Part shown: positions 10,443 through 22,499 of the stretch, in pieces
How the letters are laid out: every line of letters starts with the position of its first letter
Numbering within the stretch: position 1 is the stretch's first letter
Assembly (NCBI GenBank): GCA_034440575.1
Contig: JAOTOL010001507.1
Location: 1,336,001 to 1,400,000 of the forward strand
Origin: Imbricaverruca yamaguchii
Taxonomy: Eukaryota; Arthropoda; Thecostraca; Neoverrucidae
Direction: 5' to 3'
DNA: 64,000 nucleotides
Notes under the pieces: model-generated
What the model was told of the DNA's origin: nothing
The model's input: the letters and a program-made list of their open reading frames with translations, nothing else
Database searches by the model: none
Translations under genes and position numbers: made by a program

Positions 10443-10497
10443 CTATATAATCAACACGGTCGATGCGCCCTAAAGCCTAAATAACTAGCTAACGAAT
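10443..10497 (+). mobile_element. Short SINE-tail element
   Basis: Contains GGTCGATGCGCCCTAAAGCC and AATAACTAGCTAACGAA. Possible short flanking repeat AACGAATRG. Confidence 0.7.
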
Positions 10498-10609
10498 AGA
10501 TAGAACGCAATTCGACTGACTGAGGGCGAGGTCAATTCAATCACTGAACCCGATCTCCAGGATCGACTCTGGGAGCAGCTAAAAGCTTCCTTGCTGCGAT
10601 GACCTGCCT

Positions 10610-10812
10610 GAACCTAATCTACCCTAACATAACCTACCCTGGTTGGTTATTGGAATTTAGGGGCGCGTCGACTGCGTTGGTCGTGCAGCGCCCATCTTAA
10701 CCTACCATAACCTAACCTACCTAATCCAATATACCTTAACTTAACCTACCCTAACCTAACCTGCCTAACCTGGCCTGCTTCACCTGACCTGCTTGACCTG
10801 ACCTAACCCACC
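10610..10812. repeat. Degenerate CCTAA-type (TTAGG-like) repeat with a short tail element
   Basis: ACCCTAACCTAACCTG, CATAACCTAACCTACC and similar runs are scattered over about 200 bp, with a reverse short tail element at 10640-10696. It resembles a decayed interstitial arthropod telomere repeat (TTAGG)n. A second patch lies at about 15950-16110. Confidence 0.5.
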
Positions 10813-10879
10813 TGTGATGAGCAACAGCTCGGTGCCTGGGAGAGCCAGTGGCACAGGTGACGTCACGTTCACGAGGTGT

Positions 10880-11110
10880 GGAACCGGAGCCAGACCAGAC
10901 CGAACAAGACCAGACCGGACGAGACCCGACCAGACCGGACCAGACCCACCCAGTCCTGACCAGACCAGACCAGACCAGATCAGACCAGACAGGACCAGTG
11001 CAGACCGGACCGGACCAGACCAGACCGCATCGGACTGGACCAGACCAGACCAGACCAGACCAGACCAGACCAGACCAGGCCAGACCAGACCGCACCGCAC
11101 CGCTCCGCAC
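10880..11110. repeat. Minisatellite built on CCAGA
   Basis: CCAGACCAGACCGGACCAGA-type pentamer and decamer units. Long open frames on both strands are by-products. From 11115 a segment CACGCCCGGCAG ... GGCCAG|GTGCGC could be a short exon, but I cannot support it. Confidence 0.9.
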
Positions 11111-11229
11111 CGCACGCCCGGCAGCTCCGACGACTGGTGGACCTCGGTCCGACGACTGGCCGTCCCAGCTGGCGCCAGACCACGTGACCGGCCAGGTGCG
11201 CCCGCCGGCAGCCCGGCCGGTAACCAGTC

Positions 11230-11985
11230 ATGCGCGACTCGCCATTGTCAGTGAAAATAAGCATAAATCGAAGGTCGCCGATGCGGAGTGGAAAAGGAGG
11301 GCAAACGGAATCGCCTTTTTCGTGAAACAATTTCACGAAGTCAGCACTCCAATGAAGCCCAATCATCTTCGTCATCAAATGTACATTTTAGTTTAATCAA
11401 CTTTATCCAAGCGATTCATGGCAAACTGTTCCGAATATGGCTCCTGTTGGAAGAGGACTGCATTGCGTCCGACCAGCGTGCACATCCGAGACGCTTTCGA
11501 TGCAGACGAATCCGATTATTCCCCCGATCTAACCCGTTCTACACTTGGTACTTTCTGACGCAATGATGTTCCGCATCGTCTGCTACATGACTTCAGTTCA
11601 GCAAGCATCCATTCAGTTCAGCAAGCACTCACTGATCAACAGCAGCATTAGTCACCATGAAAATGCAGGGTACAGGTTTTGCAACACTTGGACTGCTCTG
11701 CACAGTTGGCCACACAGATGTTGGCGGCGACCATCTGTCGGTTGGGTCATAAAGAAGCGCAAACCGCTTCTTCGTTTTCTTCTCATTCAGCCGCCCCGCA
11801 CGGATGAACCGGGCGGGCCTGACTGTCAGCATGGGGTCACGCCTCCTCCCCCCGAGGGCCGACCTGACGCCGCCCCTGGCCACGCTGAGTCAAGGCGCCA
11901 TCGATCTGCGCCACACGACGTCACGACGCGCCAAGCCATTGACCGTGGCGCGGCCAACCTGGCGCCGGCGCGCCGCAGCCCGCCC
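11230..11985. other. No recognisable feature
   Basis: Mixed-composition single-copy DNA. The open frames are short and lack start, splice or domain support. Confidence 0.5.
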
Positions 11986-12960
11986 GTAGTGGGGCCACAC
12001 CCCACCCCGCCCGCCCGTAGTGGGGCCACGCCCCGGCCCCGTAGTGGGGTCACGCCCCGCCCCAGTAGTGGGGTCACGCCCCGCCCCAGTAGTGGGGCCA
12101 CACCCCGCCCCGCCCGCCCGTAGTGGGGCCACGCCCCGGCCCCGTAGTGGGGTCACGCCCCGCCCCAGTAGTGGGGTCACGCCCCGCCCCAGTAGTGGGG
12201 CCACACCCCGCCCCGCCCGCCCGTAGTGGGGCCACGCCCCGGCCCCGTAGTGGGGTCACGCCCCGCCCCAGTAGTGGGGTCACGCCCCGCCCCAGTAGTG
12301 GGGCCACACCCCGCCCCAGTAGTGGGGCCACACCCCGCCCCGCCCGCCAGTAGTGAGGCCACGCCCCGGCCCCGTAGTGGGGTCACGCCCCGCCCCAGTA
12401 TTGGGGGCACGCCCCGCCCCGCCCCCGTATTGGGGTCACGCCCCGCCCCGCCCCCGTAGTGGGGTCACGCCCCGCCCCGCCCCCGTAGTGGGGCCACATC
12501 CAACCCCCGTAGTGGAGCCACACACCCCGCCCTAGTAGTCGGGTCACACCCCACCCCCGTAGTTGGGTCACACCCCACCCCCGTAGTGGGGCCACACCCC
12601 GCCCCCGTAGTGGGGCCACGCCCCGCCCCCGTAGTGGGGCCACACCCCGCCCCCCCCGCCAGTAGTGGGGCCACGCCCCGCCCCCGTAGTGGGGCCACAC
12701 CCCGCCCTCGTAGTGGAGCCACACCCCGGCCCCGTAGTGGAGCCATACACCCCACCCCCGTGGTGGAGCCACACACCCGCCCCCGTAGTGGAGCCACACA
12801 CCCCGCTCCCGTAGTGGAGCAACACCCCACTCCCGTAGTCAGGTCACACCCCACCCCAGTAGTGGGGCCACACCCCGCCCCCGTAGTGGGATCACACACC
12901 ACCCCCGTAGTGGGGCCACGCAGCCTAGTCAGGCACACATCCCGATCGCAGTCACAGTGA
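11986..12960. repeat. GC-rich minisatellite, 23-25 bp unit with 103-bp higher-order period
   Basis: The unit is GTAGTGGGGCCACGCCCCGC with variants CCACACC and TCACGCC. From 11985 to about 12360 four-unit blocks repeat with an exact 103-bp period; further on the units diverge. Both strands stay open in several frames as a consequence. Confidence 0.95.
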
Positions 12961-12974
12961 GTCGCGCGGCCTGC

Positions 12975-13155
12975 CCGCAAGCATATTTAGGTCACACAGT
13001 CTCCCTTTAAGCACAGTCGGGTCGATCAGTCTTCCTGTAGGTGTGGTCTGGTCACACAGTCCCCCTGTAGCCACAGTCGGGTCACCTGTAGGCACGGTCG
13101 GGCCACACAGTCTCTCCGCAGGTGTGGTCGGGGTGACACGGTCTCTCCGGAGGCA
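12975..13155. repeat. Degenerate repeat, about 30 bp
   Basis: GGTCACACAGTCTCCC and CACAGTCGGGTC motifs alternate five to six times. Downstream, 13156-13837 shows no supported gene. Confidence 0.65.
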
Positions 13156-13837
13156 TAGTACACCATTCGAGGACCTCACACAGAATGACAGTTGCCAAAT
13201 GTTGGCACCTGGAAGCTCCTTGGCAATAATGTTTGATAAATGCATAATTAGTTTCTGTCAACAGCAAAGCAGTGCGTCTGAGTTGATTTTTCGTCCGGCG
13301 TCGGACGCCGGTACAAATATGCAACCAAAAATATGCATGGTGTAACTTGAATCGATAATGTACAAGTACCAGTACACTGCAACACATCTTAGTTGCAAAC
13401 AGTATCCGGACAACATCAAGAGGAACTGGAAGAGAGGGGATGCGTGCGATCTTTATCTCTAATGTCAACATCAAGCTCAGAGATGCAGTCGTGTGTCGCC
13501 AGAGAGCCAGAGACCTAGACAACACAACATAACAATGTTAAAGACGTAGCTAACTTTCTCCTTAGGCATCGCTTTGCATCGCATTCGTTGTATTCAGATA
13601 CAATGCTGTAAGGACATGAATTAAAAAAACACTGTGTGTCAGGAGATAGGCTGCTCCTAATGAACACATCCCTACAGAAAAAGCTTCGTCATGGTCCGGA
13701 CAAGGGCACGCCAAGAATCAGCCGGACTGAGACCTGCTCGACTCGCCTGCCTGAGACAGGAGTTACCACCGCCGGTCGCAAGACCCACCACCGGGCCGAC
13801 CAGCTGTAGCACCGGGCCTGCAGACCGATGGTGGTGA

Positions 13838-14118
13838 TGATTGGTGGTTATTGGCCTTACGACGCGTCGACCGTTGAGACATGTAGCGTCGCCAATCTCT
13901 CACGCCGATTGGTCGCGGTCGAAGAGTAGTGACAGATGAGACTCGAACCCACAACCTTTCGATTGTGAGACGAGCAACTTACCCCTATGCTACTCGTCCC
14001 TGGCTTATGAACAGTGGACAATTATTGATGTATTAGGGTTGGAAGTGAAGAAATGGTTCACTGCTGGATGTTGGGCGCAAAATGACCTTAGTCGATGCGC
14101 CCTTAAGCCCAAATAATC
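13838..14118 (-). mobile_element. Composite element: SINE-V + 70 bp + inverted short tail element
   Basis: A reverse SINE-V (13838-14001), about 70 bp including ATTATTGATGTATTAGGGTT, then a forward short tail element (14066-14118). The same arrangement, almost base for base and including the SINE variant AGCATAGGG, occurs inverted at 43383-43665. Both modules point their tails outward, so the unit has inverted-repeat-like ends. Confidence 0.85.
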
Positions 14119-14154
14119 AATCAATCAAACTGCCGTCCGGCAGTTTGATTGATT
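14119..14154. repeat. Perfect 17-bp inverted repeat with 2-bp loop
   Basis: AATCAATCAAACTGCCG at 14119-14135 pairs with CGGCAGTTTGATTGATT at 14138-14154. It lies between the composite element and a SINE-V head, and looks like a head-to-head junction of two related tail sequences. Confidence 0.9.
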
Positions 14155-14226
14155 AGTGAGAGAAGCGAGACTCAAACCCACAACCTTTTGATTGTGAGAT
14201 GGGCAGCTTACCCCTAGACTACATAT
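14155..14226 (-). mobile_element. SINE-V head without body
   Basis: Only the tRNA-like head (B box GGGTTTGAGTC, anticodon arm, A box) remains, joined directly to the palindrome. Confidence 0.75.
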
Positions 14227-15126
14227 CCCCTACCAGAGGCCTTAGAACCATGGCAGCTAACCAGCAGTATGACTGTCCCAGATCGCGATCCCAGATCCCA
14301 GATCCCACTTCACCAGATCGCCGAAGTGCCTCTTGCTCGATGCATCGCCTACTGGATTGCTTTGTCTTGCTCAGCATTGACGTGGCCTGGTTGCAACACA
14401 TTTGCTGGCATGATCTTGTGCAGACTTGTGCTCCACTCGAGTTAAATCGAGAATCGACTCAGGTATCAATCGTTTTGGATGAGTCAAGTTGAATCGATTA
14501 TCTTTACCAACATATATCTTGAGTCATGAGTTGAATCACATCTTTAAAGAAAAACGAGGTGAATCATGAGTAAATCATTCAAGTATCATGTGTGGGCAGT
14601 GCATACTGAATCATATGGATCATGAATCTGATACCACTGAGTCAGATCTGAATCGATTTAAACTTCTGTCTGTTTGTTTGAGTCGTGAGTTGAATCAAAT
14701 TTCAAGATCTATGAGCTACATGTGAGTCGACAAAAAAAGAACAATTGAGTCAGGCAAAGTCTGATCTTGTGTATGTTTGCCTCGACCCTGCTAGCTTTCA
14801 GACTCAGAGAAAGAACACCTACTAGAATTAGCAACAAAACATACGTGACGCTCATAGTGCTAGAATGAAGTGTGGTCAAATTGGTATCAACCACTGCAGT
14901 TAAATGCTGTTACATTTTATGGATACCTAGTCAGGAATCAAGCTTGGCTCAATCTGAAATACTCACATATGCTTCAATAATATCAACTAAGCTGGTGGGA
15001 TTAGTGGCATCCACAATTTATAAACCAGAGAACGGGAATTATTGGTCCACAGGTTTCCAATTCTGATTACTTCAAAATGCAGGATATAAAATACTATGAA
15101 GAAGCCATGCAAGCAGGCATGTCCTC
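14227..15126. other. No recognisable gene
   Basis: AT-rich single-copy DNA with repeated GAGTCATGAGTTGAATCA-like words at 14450-14700 (degenerate tandem structure). Confidence 0.5.
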
Positions 15127-15178
15127 TGTTATTAGGGATTTAGGGCGCATCAACTGCAGTGGTTATACAGCACCCAGT
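15127..15178 (-). mobile_element. Short SINE-tail element with 12-bp target duplication
   Basis: A 52-bp element. AGGCATGTCCTC flanks it at 15115-15126 and 15179-15190. Confidence 0.9.
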
Positions 15179-15233
15179 AGGCATGTCCTCAAGCTGCAAG
15201 GGTTAGCATGGTAAAGCATGGTTTGCCACCCTG

Positions 15234-15288
15234 ATTGATTGATTATTTGGGCTTAAGGGCGCATGGACTACTAAGGTCATTTTGCGCC
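15234..15288 (-). mobile_element. Short SINE-tail element with 17-bp target duplication
   Basis: A 55-bp element. CATGGTTTGCCACCCTG flanks it at 15217-15233 and 15289-15305. The second copy of the duplication overlaps the start of the SINE at 15298, so the short element inserted at the head of that SINE. Confidence 0.95.
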
Positions 15289-15297
15289 CATGGTTTG

Positions 15298-15480
15298 CCA
15301 CCCTGGTAGCTCAGTTGGATAGAGCACTGGCCTGCACTGGTCTCCCCTGTGCTGGTAATGCAGGGTTCAAGTCACTTGCATGCTCACATTTAGCCCCCAA
15401 CTGGGAGTGTCGGTTGGCGGCTGGCCCAATAAGGCTAGAGACAAGCTACCGGGCGGCCCTGTCGGTGCATTGACGGCACG
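15298..15480 (+). mobile_element. tRNA-derived SINE of another type
   Basis: The A box TGGTAGCTCAGTTGGATAGA and B box GGGTTCAAGTC are in tRNA-like spacing (anticodon arm degenerate). A non-tRNA body with GGGCGGCCCTGTCGGTGCAT and ACGGCACGTTAAAC follows. No other copy is seen in the window. Confidence 0.7.
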
Positions 15481-17056
15481 TTAAACATTCGGTCTAAATT
15501 CTGCCCTTGAACTGGAATGCATGGAAAGTGGTGGAACCAGGGTTCACAAAACAAGCTCTGCTTATCAATAGGACCCTGGTTCCTAAAGCCACCCCAGCAA
15601 CAACTTTGACTAAATTTATCTGTAAAAATAAAAGAAAAAGAATATTTGCTGGGAGAGTGGTGGATTGACTGTGCACACTCAAGGTTGATCAAGATAGAAT
15701 GTAAACTGCTGGTGGTCCTGTTGTAGATGGCTCCTAAGGACTGATTCTGCTATTGTTTGTAGACCAAAAACTTAGGTTGTTTGCAACACAAAAAGGGGCT
15801 TGGAGTTGCATGACATAGCAGACAAAAATATTATTTTTTAGACAAGCATAAAACAACCCTAGCCAAGCCTAACATTTGGTGTCAGAAGAAAATGTAAGTG
15901 GAGGATTTTCAAAGAAGGCATTTTCACACAAATTTTAACCTTAGAAAGATAACCTAACCTAACCAGCCTAACCCAGTTGAACCCAGCCTAATTCATTTTT
16001 GAAGAACAAAAAACCTTAAATTTAGGTGCAAATATTTCAAAGAAAAATATGACAATTTGTCCAACTGAAAAGAAAAGCCTAAGATAACCAACCTAACCAA
16101 ACCTAGCCACATTACTTGCTCCCTGGAGATAAAATGTTTGTAAAACATGTTGGATATAAGCCATAAAGTGCAAAGTGCATACAGGTTTCAAACTGACACC
16201 AATCCCAAGTTGTTTTCAAATGAAAAGAATCTCTTTAAACTTTGGGACTTAATGAAGCCAATGAAAAACATTCACCACTTCACAAAACCACTGCAGAGAT
16301 ATGTACCATATAACCTCCTGGTAGAATAGGCAACCTGCAAACATTCTGACACACCTTTCGCAATCTTGCTGGTGATCCGTGTCGAGCAGAATAGTTGTAA
16401 GCTTCTGATACCTGACCGGATTTCTTAGAGTAGCAACCTCCCATTCAGTGGTTCAGAGAAGACTAGCCTTGAGACAATAGTCTGCTCCATGCACTCCTGT
16501 CTGGAAATAACTGTGGTACCCTGCAAGAAAAAAGGGATGTTAGTGTCTATTGAAACATGACAATCTGAATTAATTCAATCCTAAGGGGGCAGATAATATC
16601 TGTCTGCCTGTCTATTTAAATAGTGCATGTCAATCAAGACTAGGTATCTTCCTACCCCAGAATATACCCCATTACTCCTGTTCACCCAATCAACATAAAG
16701 CAAGACTACCTAGGTAGGTTAAGGTATATAGGTAGCTATCTATCTACCTGGGTACATATACACAGCACACAAAGTTCCAACACCACATGCAGCATGCAAG
16801 GCAGGCCACACCAACCTTCTTTATCCAAAGAATTCTTAAAACAAACAAATTAAAACTATTCTTACATCTTCTCTCAACTCAATCCTGACAATCAGTTGGC
16901 TAATTATCACTTAAATATTAATGAGTTAATATATAATATAAAACTTGCTAGGCAGGTACCTACTGGAGAATACATAAATTGGCTACTTAGGTACTGTGCT
17001 TTCACTCTTAATACCCACAAGGTCCTAGCTATATGAACTGTGCTACATCAGTGTTA
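15481..17056. other. Non-coding AT-rich DNA
   Basis: No gene is supported. There are TTAGG/CCTAA-like words near 15950-16110 and many TACCTAGGTAGGT words from 16690 to 17260. Confidence 0.5.
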
Positions 17057-17560
17057 AAATAATGGTGTTTCATTAGGTGCGAGATGTCAAAACAAATAGC
17101 GTAGGGCATCAAAATTTTCCATGCAGGCATGGCATATAAAATATTGTTTATGTTCTTCATGCTCAAATTTGAGCCCATAGCATGCTCATGAGTAGGTGCC
17201 TACCTAGGTAGGTATATGTGTACTTTTATTCTATTTTCAGGACACCTAGGTAGGTAGCATATGGACATCTATATTAGCAATAACTATAACAATACCATAC
17301 TAGCAACAAGTGGCATTGTATAACAGACCACATCATAGACAATCCCTCTACCTGGAATTGTGTAAAAAGATTGATGAAGGAAGCCTGTGAATCATAATAT
17401 GTAATTTCAATGGTGAGAATAAGCATGATACAGACACCATACCCAAACACTATCATAAGTGAAGCACGCAGACTTCATATATGCATATTAAGAAGCATGA
17501 TGTGGATACTTCTTTGGAAAGGATGTAGGTATATTCAGCGTTTAGGAAGTGGCATATCTG
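17057..17560. repeat. Dispersed repeat copy 1 of a 450-500 bp family
   Basis: Shares TTAGGTGCGAGATGTC, TTTGAGCC, CAATCCCTC, GGAATTGTGT and the AAGCATGATGTGGATAC region with copies at 48473-48920 and 59970-60420. No open frame is conserved. The class is unknown. Confidence 0.65.
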
Positions 17561-18705
17561 AAGTGGCATATCCACCCTTCCCTAAATAGCTAATCACTGC
17601 CCTAGGTGCCTGCCATCCTACCTACTCCATATACACCGCGCTACATACAAGCACATCTATGCTAATACTCACGTACCTAAGTAGTTACCCACGTAGATAC
17701 TTGGCAAACGAGCAACACGCCCCGCCGCTATCACATCAGCCACGTATGTTAACGTGGTATGTTATCTCTGCAGTTATCATCCTCCTCAACCTTGATCAGA
17801 AGGCTTGCAATCATCATGTCACCGTCAGCTGAGTCAAGGAGGAGATATGCACTACCAAATACTACCAAATCGATGCCCTGACGTCACAGGCAGTCTTTCA
17901 GACCATGACATGGAATTACTCGAGTCAAACTTTGACCGCATACCTGCACTTCTGAGGGCAAAATGCGAGTAGAAACATGGGGACCATGGAGACCATGGCC
18001 TCCAACCTTTCATAAAAGCCTAACATCAATTCTATGACGATCAATTGCAAAATTCAACTTCAAAAAGCATTCTTCCCCCCCCCCTGACATTTCTAAGACG
18101 TTTCTAAGCCTGTGGAAAGAAAACAAATGTTGAATCCAAATGTGTGTCACTCCCGCCACCTATTTGTGATCTTCATGAAATTTTACGTCGATTTTACTTG
18201 AATTATAAATACAGTAACGAAATTGATCATTGCGAACGCGATACTTCCCATGGTGGTCCATTATACTCGATATTATAGTGGGTAGGTAGATGCGTGCCAC
18301 CTATGATTTCAATTTTTAGGTCCTCTTATTTCTACCATTGTTTTTATAAAAGAGACCCCCTTTTCAACCAAAAGGTTGGTGGCCAACTCAATTGCCCTGT
18401 GGGGCTCAACATACCACCATCGTTTCTGTGTCATCGAATTTCAACCCTAAGTCCCTCGTGCTGTTCGAAGGTTTTTATTTTGGTATCACTTAATAAGTCA
18501 CCTCACGCTGCTGAAATTACATCGTACAAATCAATTAAAGACGTAAAATCCTCCACATTCAGGCATTCGAGTTAATAATACTTTGTCACCAAAACGCCAA
18601 CGTTCGTGCACGAATACACACGCCTAGCGCATTCGGCGCATTCGCCACACCTCGTGAGATTCTCCGGTTTGTACTGGGCCTCCTACGTTTTGCTAGTAGC
18701 TGCCG
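17561..18705. other. No recognisable gene
   Basis: Single-copy AT-rich DNA. The segment 17795-17945 (AGGAGATATGCACTACCAAA and a later CTCGAGTC) resembles 24100-24235 (AGGAGATATTTACTACCAAA), an unclassified dispersed repeat pair. Confidence 0.5.
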
Positions 18706-19744
18706 CATGATAATCTTGGATGATAATCTTGGATGATAATCTTGGATGATAATCTTGGATGATAATCTTGGATGATAATCTTGGATGATAATCTTGGATG
18801 ATAATCTTGGATGATAATCTTGGATGATAATCTTGGATGATAATCTTGGATGATAATCTTGGATGATAATCTTGGATGATAATCTTGGATGATAATCTTG
18901 GATGATAATCTTGGATGATAATCTTGGATGATAATCTTGGATGATAATCTTGGATGATAATCTTGGATGATAATCTTGGATGATAATCTTGGATGATAAT
19001 CTTGGATGATAATCTTGGATGATAATCTTGGATGATAATCTTGGATGATAATCTTGGATGATAATCTTGGATGATAATCTTGGATGATAATCTGGATGAT
19101 AATCTTGGATGATAATCTTGGATGATAATCTTGGATGATAATCTTGGATGATAATCTTGGATGATAATCTTGGATGATAATCTTGGATGATAATCTTGGA
19201 TGATAATCTTGGATGATAATCTTGGATGATAATCTTGGATGATAATCTTGGATGATAATCTTGGATGATAATCTTGGATGATAATCTTGGATGATAATCT
19301 TGGATGATAATCTTGGATGATAATCTTGGATGATAATCTTGGATGATAATCTTGGATGATAATCTTGGATGATAATCTTGGATGATAATCTTGGATGATA
19401 ATCTTGGATGATAATCTTGGATGATAATCTTGGATGATAATCTTGGATGATAATCTTGGATGATAATCTTGGATGATAATCTTGGATGATAATATTGGAT
19501 GATAATCTTGGATGATAATCTTGGATGATAATCTTGGATGATAATCTTGGATGATAATCTTGGATGATAATCTTGGATGATAATCTTGGATGATAATCTT
19601 GGATGATAATCTTGGATGATAATCTTGGATGATAATCTTGGATGATAATCTTGGATGATAATCTTGGATGATAATCTTGGATGATAATCTTGGATGATAA
19701 TCTTGGATGATAATCTTGGATGATAATCTTGGATGATAATCTTG
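18706..19744. repeat. Satellite-like array, 13-bp unit, about 80 copies
   Basis: The unit GATGATAATCTTG is almost perfectly homogeneous over 1.04 kb. The exceptions are one single-base deletion near 19091 and one substitution near 19494. The 381-codon minus-strand frame is a by-product of a stop-free unit. Confidence 0.98.
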
Positions 19745-19849
19745 AATCAATAATTTTGACGTCTTAAGTGCTTTGATGGGTGGGAAAACATGAATTAATT
19801 TAGATGATTTGTTCTCTTCTTCCCACATTTTCTACTGGCTATGAAATCC

Positions 19850-20905
19850 GGATGTCTGCTGAGCTTGCCAGGTGTTCTTTTTGGGCCTATTGACACGCTT
19901 TTTACCAAGACACGTTTTGGGGGCCTGACACGTTACGGGGTTTCGGAGAGACTGTTGGAATCCCAGAGTGATTTTCAACGTGCGGACTGTTTTTTTCTCG
20001 TTTTCCCGGCTTCTTTTTATTTTTATTTTTATATTCTGGTTCCGATAAGACTTTTGGGTCTCAGTGCAACTCGTCCAGCTCTTAGCGTGATATTCAAGAA
20101 AATCCTGGATACCAAGAAGTCCATCGGTTGTGATTTCTTGGTATCTAGGCCCAGTGTGATTTTCAGGGGCCCGGCCCGACCTTTTGCAACCCCTGTCGTA
20201 ACTTTTGAGAACCTCGGCATTACTTTTTTGGGCCCCCAGCGTGATTTCCAGGGGCCGAAGCACGCACTTTTGAGCTCGTAGCGTGAAGTCCATGGACATT
20301 GGCTCGACTTTTAAGACCCCCAGCGTGATTTTGAAGGGCCCTAATCCGACGTTTTTGGGTCCCAGCGCGTTTTTCACGGGCCATGACCAAGCATTTCGGG
20401 TTTCACCGTGATCTTGAGGCGCCCGTTTTGGGGGGTCCAGTGTCATTTTCAGGGGCTCTGATGAGACTTCTTGGACCCCCCAGGGTGAATTGCAGGGCTC
20501 CGGTCCGACCTTTTGGGGCTCCATCGTCATTTTATGAGGACCCGGCGTGACGTTTATGAATCCAGTTGACCGGTCGATGCAAGCCGATGAATCCGGCTTC
20601 AGGGAGCCGGTTTCACTATTTGGGGTTCCAACGTGATTTTATGTGGACCCGGCGTGGCTTTTTATGGATCCAGCTGCATTTCAGGGAGCCGGTTTCACTT
20701 TTTGTGGCTTCATTTTTGGTGCCACGGAACAATTTGTGGCATCCCCAATGTGCTTATCATTGGCATCAGTGCGATTTGGTGGGCCTCCGGTGTCTTTTTA
20801 GTGGGCCCTGCGCGATTTGTGTGCCCCAATGTGAATTTTAGAGGCCTGAGTGCGAATTGTTTGGGACCACTGGGATTTTATGGAGTCTGGCACTTTTTCT
20901 GAACC
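19850..20905. repeat. Degenerate tandem repeat
   Basis: Phrases such as CAGCGTGATTTTCAGGGGCC and CGACCTTTTGGG recur every 30-70 bp with heavy divergence. It is an old expanded array. The open frames on both strands lack gene signals. Confidence 0.75.
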
Positions 20906-21959
20906 CAGGCGCAATTGTTGGGGACCCCAACACCTCAGGGTGGGGCAACTTCCTCAATGCCTGCCCCACCTCCTTTGGGTACACCACCGCTGACGGACTT
21001 CCGCATAGCGGCCTCGCTTGAGGAGGTGGTCTGTCAGTTCGAGTCTGACCCAGATCTGAGCACACGCGAGGCATTCACGACTCCCAGACGCGCCGCCTAG
21101 GCAAGCTACGTCATTGAAATTGCCGTGCTGTCGGCCGTTGGCGAAGTCGCTGGTGAGATTCGTGGCGCCGGCGTGGTTTTCGATCACAACTGACGCCCGC
21201 GTCGCGTGCATCGTGCATCGTGCATCGTGCATCGTGCATTGTGCATCGTGCGGCGAGCGAGCAAAGCTCTCGCCTGCTGAAGCGATCGCTTCAGACTGAC
21301 AGACGCAGAGGAAGCCATCCCCAAGCGGCAGTGCTTGGAGCGCATTATAGTAATAATGACCTTTATTTCCCACCTTTCTCGGTACATATCTGGGCTACCA
21401 TACTACAACGCACAAGGACTTCATGCGTACAGACCAGCGACGCACAACCAAACTGAGACAGCAACCACAGGGTGCCACGCCTGTCCTGTTCTACCCGGTG
21501 TCATACATGAGTCTGGTCGGCTCTTTCCAGTACAATCCGTTCCAGCCGTGACCTAAATGTGTTTCTGACGTCAGCTTTACTGGCCATCAATAAATCCACA
21601 GATGCAAGTTGACATTCATACCTAATTCGAGCATGATTTTATGCAATAATACCCAGCCGAGCTACATCGCTCTCACGGAGTGTATTCTGCAAGCGTGAGA
21701 CAATTTTGGAACATCGCGGCGGTGTTTGGGCGAATGCGGCCGAATCCTACGTGGCGCACTCCAGCCGAGTGCGGCGCAAGTTCCTCCTTCGACTGCAAGA
21801 AGACACCTCCGCTCGCCCCGTGTCTGTCCTGTGACCGCCTTCTGCGCCGCTTCAAAACCGCATCCCGTGCGGCAAGATGGCGATGCTCTGCCGCGTGATC
21901 TGAAGCTATTAAAGCTATCTGAAGCTATATCTGAAGCTATATAGAAGCTATTGTCGACT
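20906..21959. other. No firm gene; short TGCATCG array at 21206-21250
   Basis: A possible minus-strand exon starts after CGGGCGTCAG at about 21190 (peptide VIENHAGATNLTSDFANG) beside a GCACGATGCACGATG array. No matching partner exon was found, so I do not call it. Confidence 0.3.
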
Positions 21960-22345
21960 CAACATGGCTGATGGGTTTTGCTTCCGGGTTTTTCCTCCGA
22001 TCACGAGTGGACACTCACGGGTTCTGTTCCCAACTCGCTGTTTCCACTCGCGGGTTCTGTTCCCGACTCACTGTTTCCACTCGTGGTTCTGTTCCAAACT
22101 CCGAGTGGCCACTCACGGGTTCTGTTCCCGACTCCATGTTTCCACCCACGTGTTCTGTTCCCGACTCCGAGTGGCCACTCACGGGTTCTGTTCTCCCGGC
22201 TCGGTGTGGCCGCCCACGGGTTCTGTTCCCGACTCCATGTGACCACTCACGGGTTCTGTTACCGACTCTGTGTGACCACTCACGGGTTCTGTTACCGACT
22301 CTGGGTGACCACTCACGGGTTCTGTTCTCCCGACTCGGTGAGGCC
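21960..22345. repeat. Minisatellite, about 33 bp
   Basis: CACTCACGGGTTCTGTTCCC and GACTCCGAGTGGC units, about eleven copies. Confidence 0.9.
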
Positions 22346-22499
22346 GCACGGTCGGCCCGCTCCTGACCGCCACTCTCGTGCCCCGCGGGCGTGTTCTCAC
22401 TGTAAAGTCGGGGATTGGGTGTCGACTGCCGGCAGTGGTGAACACGTTCCTGTCCAACTGAAACGTGCACACTCACTGCGCCGTGCACACTCACTGTAA

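Noticed and set aside
11115..11194. Short exon (CAG ... CCAG|GTGCGC) after the CCAGA array
   Set aside because: It has consensus-like borders, but two frames are open and no neighbouring exon or recognisable peptide lets me choose.
18683..19828. A 381-codon minus-strand frame of IIQDYHPRLSSK repeats
   Set aside because: By-product of the 13-bp array. No start context, splice sites or codon pattern support a gene.
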